Made by a program: the position numbers and the translations under genes | Assembly (NCBI GenBank): GCA_019925095.2 | Contig: CM034408.1 | Location: 4,651,001-4,715,000, forward strand | Direction of reading: 5' to 3' | Source of the DNA: Dendrolimus kikuchii | Taxonomy: Eukaryota > Arthropoda > Insecta > Lepidoptera > Lasiocampidae | DNA length: 64,000 nt | Shown here: positions 13,301 to 25,300 of the stretch, piece after piece | Layout: every line of letters begins with the position of its first letter | Numbering within the stretch: the stretch's first letter is position 1 | The notes under the pieces: generated by a model | Seen by the model: only the letters and a program-made list of their open reading frames with translations | Told to the model about the DNA's origin: nothing | Database searches by the model: none

Positions 13301-16300
13301 TTTGGTTTTTCCGACGTTTCGGCCACTTTTCAGTGGCCGTGATCACGGAAGACGAAGATGTCAAGTGTCAACGAGTATTGTTAAAGTTTTATTTAGCCTA
13401 CCGCCAACTTGTTATTTTTAATTATTTAATTTTGTTTATGGTTATTATTTACTCTATGGGAGCCTAATCTAATTTATTATGTATACAAGTCGCGAAAACT
13501 TAAGAAAATATTATATAAATGTTTTGTTTGGCTGTATAGCTTTATATAAGAACTAGGATATGCCCGCGAATTCGTTCAGGTTTGGTTTGAAATTCCCGCG
13601 GGATTTCCGGGTCACACAGTACCGCAGCATTTAAAAAAGAATGTAAGCTATCGTTTTAGGGAAAACTGTGTTGGAATAAGCTAATTTTTAGGCACCCAAA
13701 CAACTTCAACTGACAGGCCACGAGACGCCACAAATGGCCACCTAAAGTCCGAGATGGCCACCGAACGCCGATGAATGGCCAATTAAGCCACAGATGAAGC
13801 CAACGCGAAGACCATCAGATGCTGGAGGTTGACTAGCGAGATTTTTTTATTGCAAGAGTTCAGCAGACAGACAGACGGCCCACTTGATGGAAAGTGGTTA
13901 CCATCACCTATGGACATTTGCAACACCAAAGACGCTACAAATGCACTGCTGCTCTCTTAAGGGAAACTGGAACCTGGTCACTAATGCCGGAACACAACTC
14001 AAGGTTGTTATGTCGGCATTCTCTAGACTAGGGGTGGTAGCCATCCAGTCGGGCAAATACCCTACCGCCTGGTTGTGGGTTGTTTTGTCGACTCTCACGA
14101 CAAGCCGCCCGGCCGCAGGAAATTGTATTCTTTCTCCGTTCCTGCACAAATGAGATCCGTTGAAACCACCATTATGCGAGAAGGCACCAATAACTCCAAA
14201 CCCAGAGATACCAACGGATAGTCGCCCTTCAAGTAGAAGCCAAGACAAAGAGGTTTTCCTTGAAGTCCCCACCTCCTCCCCGCCTCTAATGACCAAAGAG
14301 GAAGAAAACCACTACACAAGTTGGCTGACTACCAGTTCCTGATGTTTTTCTACATCAAATGTTAATGATGTTTTTCTGCATAAAACATAAGAGAAGGAAA
14401 GACTTCTGGTGCCATTTAGAAAAGTAGGAACTTTACGGGCTTGTTCAAAGCTTTGTATTTTACTAGCCATTTGATACTTTTAATATTCTTCTTTGAAGCT
14501 TAACACACAAACCACGCAAAGGTAGTACATTTAAAAAATAACTTTAATGTCTTGTAATATCAAAAAATATACTTACAGCACTGTTCAAATAAGATAGTAA
14601 CAAATCAATCAACAGAAATTTATCATTATCATCATACACTGTCTTTTGACTCTTAAAAGACGCATTATCGTCCACAACTGAACTGCTAGACGTATGATTA
14701 CAGTCTTCTCTTCCATTCGAGCGAATTATAGACACATTCCTCAAAGGATTTGCTGGCAAATCTACTTCGAAGAGAGGATTTCTCTTCGGCGTTTGGACTT
14801 TGCTTCTGATTGGTATTAACTTCTGTATATCTTCTGGGATGCTTAGTAACATTGATTTGTCTTCTACGAACGGTGTGGTAAATATATTGGCGAGTCCGGG
14901 CTCTTTACGCACCAGACCACATAGTGTTAATAGTAATTCCACTTCTTCCTTTTCTGTTGGTGATGCTGGGCTTTCGTTGCACTGAATTAACATGCGCTGA
15001 AAATAAGAATTATACATATTTGTTTGGTATTCACATCATTATCCTATACCAGTTTGACTTGAAAGTATTTTTCAAGGCTCTGTGACTCAATTATTATAGT
15101 TTTCAAAGCTTATATGAGTGACACAGTGTTTATGACATTGGAACCAAAGCCCAAATTAACTAATTCCTATGAAATATATAATATTCTAGCGGCCCCGGTA
15201 GACGTTGTCCTGCTCTGAAGAAATAAAAATCTAGATCCGATCCCAGCGCCACCTACCGGTTCCAATTGTGGATTTAAATCATCCGGGGACCCACTCAAAC
15301 ACACAAAAACAAAATCACCAAAATCGGTTCAGGTGATTAGGAGGATTCTAGAACCCGATCTCAGCGCCACCTACCGGTTCCAACGGGATAAAAAGTATCC
15401 TATGTCCGTCTCCTGGTTCTAAGCTACCTCCCCACCAATTTTCAGTTAAATCGGTACAGCCGTTCTTGAGTTATAAATAGTGTAACTAACACGACTTTCT
15501 TTTATATATATAGAAAAGTATATAAGTCGTGGTAGAGTAATGCATAGCGCACGTGTCCCAAACTCAAAGGATGCGGGTTCGATCCTGGCCGGAACGCATG
15601 CACCACTTAGGCAGTTTTCTGACCTAATGTGCATATTATTACAATTACCACGTGCTAATAATGGTGAAGGAAAACATCGTAATGCAACCTGCACATCGAG
15701 ATAACCGATGTGTCAAATCTGCCAAGCAGCCTTGGACAAGCGTGGCGGGCATACTGTCTGTTCCCCTATAGTGGGAGGCCCGAGCCCAGCAGTGGGACCT
15801 TTATGGGCTGTTACTACTACTACTACTATGAAATATATATCATCAGCCTATAAACATCCCACAGCTGGGCTTGGGCATCCCTATTTTATTTTGAATGGGT
15901 AAACATATTAAACTAAGGTATCATAATAAAGTATACACAGGAAGCTTATCGATCATGATGACCACTTCATGATGCTTTTCTTTCCTTCACCATCGACACT
16001 GATAATTGCAACAATAAGCACGTTAGATCAGAAAAGTGCATAAGTGAAGCATGCTTCTTAGTTAGCATTCAAGCCTACCTCGTTTGAGACGCGAATGCGT
16101 AAAACCAGTGGTTAACGCAGTCACTAAGCTTGAGTAACTACCACGGCCTATTACTATCCCGATAAAAGCAAATCAAATCAAATTTATTTCTTCAAAACAT
16201 GGTTAAACAGTTGGCATATATGTTATAATGTACACTTGTTTTGCTAACATAGAAGCATACAAATATTTATAATAAATTTTATTAAATTATATAATGTTAA

Positions 16301-19300
16301 ATGAAACGTATGAAAAAAACTTACTGATAAATGTCAAAAAGTAATAATAATAATAACATTCATAAGTCAAGGAAGGTATTTAATTACATTTAAGGAATTC
16401 GTCCACCGAGTAAAATATTCTATTTAAGAGCCATTCTTTTAATTGAACTTTAAATTTATTAGAGACTAGCGGCCCGGCACGGTTTCGCCCGCGCTCTGTC
16501 CCGCTCCCGTGGTATATACCGTCATGTTATATATAGCCTATGACACTCCCTGTTAACGTGGCTTTCCAATAGTAAAATAATTTTTAAAATCGGTTTAGTA
16601 GATCCAGAGATTACTCCCTACAACGTCACAAACTCACGAACTTTAGCTCTTTATAATATTAGTATAGGTTTATTAGATTAGAAATGGACTTGAAATTTAA
16701 GTGAATGTAACCCTGTGAAAACTAATAATAAATAATATACAACTCACCTGCAAGGGTCTGTAAACATGTGCACTATTAACACAAGGCTGGCTGGTCCTCC
16801 GCAGCAATGCAGTCGCAGTGGTGAGGGCCAAAGACCGTGCGCCTGGCGGTCTGTCGGCCGCCGCGAACAGCGTCAGCGCGTCAAGCAGACACACAGACCG
16901 CTGCACGATGGCCTCCAAACACGGACCCACTGTGCCACCGTGCTGTTCTTTCTCTTCATCCACTATCAACTAAAACAATATAAGAGATTGATTTCTTAGT
17001 TGATAATAGTAAAAACAAATCATGTTAGCTTATGGCCAGTTATGTATATTACTTACAGTTTGCAATTTAACTACCTGTCATTTATGTCTTGTTCAAAGAT
17101 TTTATTATTTTCTAGGTTTATTTTCTTTACAACAAACTAAATCGTACGCTGTCTATATACCCCCTACTAAAATATACTTGCAAAAAGATACTTGACTAAA
17201 TGGTTAAAATCACTCAATTATTATGAAACGGAAAATTTGCTATGTTTAACAATATAATAAGTCTATTTATAAATGTGTTATCCTAATTAGAATAATAATT
17301 ATTACATACACACACATGTATGCACGTACGCACGCACGCACGCACGCACGCATACACACGCGCGCACACGCACGCACGCACGCGCGCACACACCCATTTC
17401 CTTATAATTAGTATGTAGTTTGTTTTTCGCCATGGAGTGGAGCACTAGTGACCTGTAATACAGATCTGTACAGATCTACAATACAATGCACTAGTCTCAC
17501 ACAACAGGTCATATATCACTTGTAATTGTTGTGTGACAAAATAAAATAAAGTTTCTTTCTTTCTTTCTTACTATTCATACACTTACCTTATTAATTACTA
17601 TGTATCGGTTGAATTTTTACATTACTTGTATAGAGCTCACGTCAAATTTTAACTGATAGTAAGGCAAATCAATGGTCGGTAACATATAGGAATGGGCCAT
17701 TAGTTACTAATGTGCATTATATATACAATGATTGTAAAATAATTATCTGAATTTGAGGAGCATACACACATCGCTTGGGTAATTTTTATGGCCTATTGTG
17801 CATAATATTTATAATTTGGTGGTGAAGGAATCGCGAAGAAACTTGTGTATCAAGATATATCAACCATAAATAAAATTATAATAAGTGAACTCTGTCAACC
17901 TGCCTTGGACAATTATAGTCAGGATATACTGTCCATTCCTCTAATAAACGGAAGGGTTCCAACCCAGGATGTGATAATATTTACGTTTTAATATTCAAAA
18001 TTGCCTAACAAATAAACTTTGTATATCAATAACGTACGTAGATAGAAATATGGAAAAGATGACGCCTTTGGACCTTGATCCAATACAATTACAGTTGGAG
18101 ATAGTAAACAAAACACTGTGAAGATAATCCTACAATCGGGATTACCGATGCATAAAATCTGCAAAATTATTAAACACATTTATGAGGTGAGTATTTAAAA
18201 ATAATAAAAATTAATTAACTGTTTAAAACCGATGTTTTTTCAGTGAATCAACAATGCAGGCGTCTGATAACACAAATGTTTAATTGTTACACAAAATATT
18301 TACCGACTCATGTATTATTATCTATACAAATATTATAAAGAGGAATGATTTGTTTGTTTGCATTGAATAGACTCCGAAACTACTGAACCGATTTGAAAAA
18401 TTATTTCACTGTTGGCAAGCTACACTATCCCCAGGTTACATAGGCTATATTATATTAAAAAAAAATGTATTTTGATTTCGCTTAGTAGGTAATTAAACTC
18501 AACAAAAAAGTTCTTTTTAGATACCCGTGCGAAGCCAGGGCGGACCACTATTACTAGATAAAGAGGAAAGCAAGAAGGAAATTTATTCTGCTTATATGCA
18601 TTGAAAAAAATTAGACCCAATTTGTAAAACAAGCATTACCTAATTTTAAAAATGTACTACGCATAAAGCCTGATTTACTAAGGCTGATCCAGCTACTAAC
18701 TTGGGGAGCTTACTATTTAATCGGGAATATTGAAGTCAGCTACATTTGGTAGCGCTGTACTGACTTCAAATTAATTTCAGATGACTCCGGTATAAAGTCA
18801 GCACTGGCTTCCTTCGAATTTGAAGTCCGTAGCTAGATCAATGTAAATCAGCTTTAATAATGATGAGGTCGCCGTGACAGCATAGTTTTGTCTAAACAAG
18901 AAAAACTACTATAAGATATAAATAACACTGTTTACATTTCAATATACTCTCATAAACAGTAAACTGTTAATTAATGTAATTCAAAACAAATATAATGTCA
19001 TTAATGGACTTTAGTATTTTAACCTTATACCAAAAAGCCGCAAGACTAACACTATCACTATCTCGGTATACACCAAGAAAATATACCCATTTCATACAAC
19101 TCCTATATAAACAGAGTGAGACAACAACACAATTAACGATCACGTGCACAAACGCGATCTGCACTCTCATCGCGGACACATATGTGCTAATAGTGAGCTA
19201 AAGGGTTAAATAGTATCATGGTGAAAGTAATGCATTACACCTGAAATTTGATTAAAACACGGATAGCAGTAAAAACTGTACTAGACTCATCTCATGTTTT

Positions 19301-22300
19301 ATTCATTTTGAACAAGTAAAAGTCAGAGCACAATGTTATCTAGAGTAGGTGCAAATGGTTAAAATTATTAAAATATTACACAATTTATGGTATGCTTTGG
19401 CTGGCTGCAGTTTATTTACCTTTATTTGAAGTTAAGAATGAGGTAGTATAGCACTTAGAGAGCTTGGAGAATAATTTTTTATTACTCAAAAATTTTCTAA
19501 CAAATAGAAAGCGACATCAAGAGTACTATATTTTTAAATTACTATATTTTGCAATATTTTGTTGTTGTTACAATGTGATGTGAAGGTGATGTTAGGAGCC
19601 TTAAGAACAGACGAGCGTGCATGACAAGAGTTATGAATGTCAAAGAAGCAAGTGAGGTGTGTAAGAATAAGCCTAAATGGCGCTCTGTTGTTCGTGCCTA
19701 CCCCGCAAGGGAACTGGCGTGAAGTTATGTATGTATGTATGTTACAATGTATATGGTAATTTTTGTGTTTTGCTTGGCATTGACTTCAAGATGTTGTAGA
19801 AAATGTTATTTTTTGCGTTTTAGTTAGTTACCCTTAAGTCGGCTTTTGATAGAAAATTTAAGTTACATGTATGGTATACCTAATAAGTATCTGGTGTGAC
19901 AGAAGATGTATGTCAGAGTAGAGGAGTGTTGAAGGAAAATACATATTGTGCCGACCCCAAATAATTGGGATATAGCGAAAGAAAAGAGAGATGGTATACC
20001 TAATAAGGTAGCTTCTTGAATGCGGAAACGATAGCTATACGAAACAGAAGCGTATTTAGAAAACGTTGTTGAGTGCAACTCGAAGCTAAATTATATACTT
20101 ATAAATAAAATCAAATAATAATAACATTTCACTACCAAACTCGTCGTTTTCATAGTAACGCAAACGAAGTTTCACTAGCACTTGTTGGTCAGTGAATGTA
20201 TTAGTCGGTTCTGGCACTCGCCGGCGGCTGCGGCGGCGCATCTCGTGTATTTTGGTTTACAGGAACTGGTTAGGCGCCTTATATTACCTACCTTTCCCCT
20301 CCTTTCCGCAAATCCGCACGCTGGATAGAGACAAGTGGTGCAACCTGTCGGCTAACCACCACTCGTACCGGCGGGCGCCCCAGTACGTCGACGGCCTCGC
20401 GAGTATCGCACGCGCATAAGTGATTTGCATAGAACGCTTTTACCTTAAACCCGCTCCTGTTGTTGGTGTGATATACGCAACCCCTGAAGACGTGCTTTAC
20501 AACGAGGATTGGGGATCCGCAGGTGAGTGCCGCTTAAATCTACCCGGCTGTGGATTTTGCCTCCTTCCACCACCAACAAATTCTGTCTTTGTCTTTGTTT
20601 GCACCACCAGGAACATATTTTTATTTGTTAATTCTTATTTCACAAGTCCGATTGGTATAAATGTTTGACGAAAATTGTTATATATTACACCTTGGTTTTA
20701 CCAGGCAGCATTTTCTTCGTTTGATCTTAACTCCGATCGTCGATTTTCTAAATACGATAGATCTAATAACTCAATTTACGCAGTCTTGCTGTTTATCGTT
20801 ATGGAATTCCATAATACGCCTTCCTACTAATAGTTGAGTCTAGTATAGCACGTTATTAATCTTACTTAGGTACCCGATGGTTTTAGGATTGTCATAAACC
20901 TAACAATATTTAAATATGTTCTCTATTTGATTTTGACAAATGTTCTGTTCTATATTTGGAACCCAGAGTCAGATAGCAATGAAATGTATATACATTTCAT
21001 TGCTGTTAGACTCTGGGTCCATTGGAACCATTATAAAACTATTCGGAACCCAACACATAAAGACTGGCCAAAATCAGTTTAGAAACAAAAAAGTTATGAA
21101 TGAAATACCTCAAAAGTGAAACATTTTTACATGATTTTAATGATTTTTTTACTACATCTTTCTTTCATAACAAAAACTATGGCATATTTATTATCTGTAT
21201 GGTATTATTGGTATATGGTAACTGTTGCTACACTATTTAAACAAGTTTACTGTGTAAATTGATATCATATAAAAAGAAAAAGATATTTATTTAATTGTTT
21301 GCAATAAACACATACTATTTTATTTCAGGGTGCAGTGTAGATATGAGGCACTTTTATTTATTATTGAAGATATAAAGTGAATTTTGGGTGGGTGGTTATT
21401 TTTTAACCTATACTAAAAAACGTTTGGATCTGTTCATAATAAATAAAAGTGCTCTATAACTATACCCCATCCCATTAATATACAAATTATATGATCTTTA
21501 GTGGGAACTTGGCTGATATGGCTATTAATTATGTATATTAATATTGTAAGAATGACAATTATTTACTGTTTCCGAAATAAATTCATTATTATATCACACT
21601 TATTTTAGGGTGTTTTCCTACATAGGATGTTAATGATAGATGTTTTAGGATGTTAATTGTTTATTGCTAAGTTATAGTAATGAAATTGATGGTGCTTATG
21701 ATTATGCTCTAAGATCAGTGGCTGTTTTGCCGACTGACCGAGTACGGTGCTAAATGAGTACTGATGTGAATATGTTAAAATGCACGTGTCGGCGTAAACT
21801 GCTGACACGGCAATGTACGGCTGTTGCTAGCCCTTACACTTATCATTTACACTTCATCTACATTTGTTACATATATTATAAACATACTACATATTTTTAT
21901 ATGATTTCTCCAAAATCTTACAATAATTAACAGGCTACCACACTTGTCTAGGTGTGGCACATTGGTTATTTGGATTTGCAAGATATTCAGTATGTTTTAC
22001 CTGTAACATTTGATGCAAGTGGTGTGGTATTCTAGTATCTTCCACATGCACTTTACTGCTGTCCTCATAGTTCTGGTAGAAGTTCAGAATCATCTTCCAA
22101 TGGTACTCGAAGTCCTCTAGCCTAGTAGCTGGTGGTGCCAGCTAGAGGAAAAATATGCTCGGTTATTTTGTGACAGAACTGCTGATATTACAGTAGAATT
22201 GTTTTTATTCACCATAATAACAATAGCTCATAAATGTACCACTGCTGGGCTTGGGCCTCTCATTTGTAGAGAACAGACAGTATGGCTACCACACTTGTCT

Positions 22301-25300
22301 AGGTGTGGCACATTGGTTATTTGGATGTGCAAGTTCATTCAGTATGTTTTTCCTTCACCATTAGCACATGGTAGTTGTAACAATATACAAATTAGGTCAG
22401 AAAACTGAATCAGTGGTGCGGGCTTTCTGGTCAAGATTGAAACCATTGAACTGTTTTGCAAATGTGGTAACCACTAAGCTATGATGGTCGCTACCATAGT
22501 AAGATGTAATAATTGGAAATGGTCAGCCAGTGGTGGAAATTCCACCATAATTAATTAAAAAATATTAAACAAAAAATTATAAGTTTGAACATTATTAAGG
22601 TTCTGTTTTCAAAGACTATACTTCTATAATCACAGATTTCGCCAAGACTAAACTGTTAATTTGACTTTAACAACAAACAAAAGAGTATATATGCATGTGT
22701 GTGTCAAATACATGGTAGTGTGTGTAATGGTTTTTTTATTGATTTAATGTATTTTTATACATAATTTTCAAAAAATATTAGCATTCTGCACTCCTTCTGT
22801 ATATAAACTATAAGTGTGTGAAATTTCATATTCCTCCGTCAGCGGCAATTTTCATAAAAAGGGATACAACATTTTGCTTCACATATTGATATAACGATTA
22901 CATATTACGCTAGCGTACAAAATAATATAGCAGAGTTGTTATAAGCTATAAATGAACTGATTTAATGTTTTCAGAGTACAAAAAATTCCACTACTTTAGG
23001 ACTACTTTAGGTAAGTAGCCATATATCTTGAACATTGGCAGCATATATTGCTTATACAGTTTTTGTGACTGAATGTGCAAAATATTACAATAGAGATGTT
23101 ACAATAAATTTAAATATCTTTATATATAAAAGACTATGACATTAAAATAACATTTTATCATATAACTTATAAATATCATGATAAATATAATTCTAAAAAC
23201 TTTTTAAACAAAAATTAGTGCATTATTTGACTCATTTTATATCTACCTTCTTATGATGTCATAGGTAGATACACTTGTATAAAATCTATGAGAGTGCAAC
23301 TTCTCTAAGTTTATAAAAAACATATTAGTTGACTTGACTGTCCATTCCCCTATTAGCACATGCTGTTAATGAAGATAAAAAAATAGTGTAACAACTTACT
23401 ACTATACTGTGAAACTTGTCAATTCATTTTGGCCAAGCATGGAGGGTATACAAACTATTTCCCTAAAAATGGAGATGTCTGAACTCAGAGATTGGTCATT
23501 TATAGGTAGATATTATTCAATCAATTTATTTACATTTTTTTATTATTTTTTATTGCATGAGTTCAGCAGACAGGCAGACGGCCCACTTGATGGAAAGCGG
23601 TTACCATCGCCTATGGACATTTGGAACACCAAAGGTGCTAGAATGCGCTGCTTCTCTCTTAAGGGCGACTGGAACCTGGTCACTAATGCCGGAACACAAC
23701 TCAAGGTTGTTATGGTGACATACTCTAGACCAGGGGTGGTAGCCATCCAGTCAGGCAAATACCCTACCACCTGGCTGTGGGTTGTTTTGTCGCCTCTTAC
23801 GACAGGCAGCCCGGCCGCAGGAAATTGTATTCTTTCTCTGTTCCTGCACGGATAAATTACTTAATAACATAGTACCGTGGTACACATTATACATGTTAGG
23901 ACATATACAGTTTCACATGTTATTTCCCTATTAGGTGTGCAAATTTATTATTAATTACTACATTATAATATTTATGTTACTTGTGTTTAATTTTATTATT
24001 GTCATTAAAAAAATCATTTATTGTATAATAAAATTTGTTAATTAACCAATTGTGTCATTTATTTTTAAGTAAATTTATTGATAATAAAACTTTTAATGAC
24101 TCAAGAAAGTTCTATATTTATTATTAGTGTCCTATTTTTCTATTCTATTTTATTCATGTATACAATATACATACATACATAACTTCACGCCAGTTCCCTC
24201 GCGGGGTAGGCACGAACAACAGAGTGCCATTTAGGCTTATACAATATAGTTACATATAAAACTATAAAATAGTGGTGATGTACAAAGGTGAGAGCATAAC
24301 TGTAAAAAAAACCCTAAAAAGAGTTTCTTTTCAACAAACCTATGTATTTAATGAGCGTGTGAAAACAAGAGGCAATATTGGTAGATTAAAATTTATTTTC
24401 TTTATTATTCTAAGGGCCAATTTTTCAATTATCAGATAAAAGTCATCCATCAAATAAATTATAACTAGACTGCATATAAAAATGAAACTGCTCAACTTTT
24501 TTATGTTCACGCATCTGCAATTTTTAATTTAATTCAAACTATAGCTTGAATTAAATGAAAATAATAAATAAAATTTACAAATTATTTTTATATCAAAAAA
24601 CATATGATTAAAATCTAAGTAAAGTTAATTACAGTGAGACATGTGGTAACATACTTTCTCAAAATAATTATATGTGCTTGCTCTGTAGAATGCATGAATA
24701 ATAATTTTAATAATGCAAACCCAGTGCCCTCATGCCCATAAAATCTCAAAGTTGCTTTACTCATCAACAGCATTGCATAATGTATATAATAGATTATTTA
24801 TATATTTATACATTAAATAAGCATCTATATTGTTGTTAGAATTTAAATGTTTTTTTTTAATTCTTAAAGGCACATTTATAATACTGTGAACCTTCTGACG
24901 GGAAAACTAAACACAACTAAATGATTAAGTCTAAATACAAACATTACATTCCTTTTGAATCTTATTAATAAGTTTACTAACTACTAATGACTTCAATATT
25001 TGTTTCGAAGAATTAAAAATGTCTATGTCACTAAAATATTTGTTGTAGCTATTTGTACAATGTTGCAGATATTCATTTTGTCCATAGTTAGTTTTGGAAA
25101 CAGAGGTAGCAGACAGTTTGAGTGAGGAAGAATTACGAGGGTAACTCTGTGGTATGTTGATATTCAAAGACGCAGTGAGAGCAGGGCAATCAATAATAGA
25201 ATTTATGATATTATACAAAATCATTATTGATTGTGTAGATATTATATATATATTAACAAATCATGTATATATATATATATATATATATGGTAAATTTGCA

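Larger units (their letters stand above)
16980..22000. other. FHIP2 intron 2
   Basis: A 5 kb intron of AT-rich sequence with the repeats listed separately (17.3 kb microsatellite, 18.3 and 18.7 kb repeats, R-family copy at 19.6 kb, GC-rich block at 20.2 kb, hairpin at 20.96 kb, MITE at 21.3 kb). No additional exon is evident on either strand. Confidence 0.7.

Noticed and set aside
13904..14296. 130-codon minus-strand frame
   Set aside because: Chance frame across an S1 copy and X repeat.
15560..15600. tRNA gene suggested by the B-box-like GGTTCGATCC
   Set aside because: No acceptor or anticodon stems form and the sequence continues into a SINE body with copies elsewhere; it is a tRNA-derived SINE head.
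23409..23855. 148-codon plus-strand open frame
   Set aside because: It runs through an S1 retroposon; equivalent frames recur in every S1 copy on both strands, so it is repeat sequence, not a gene.
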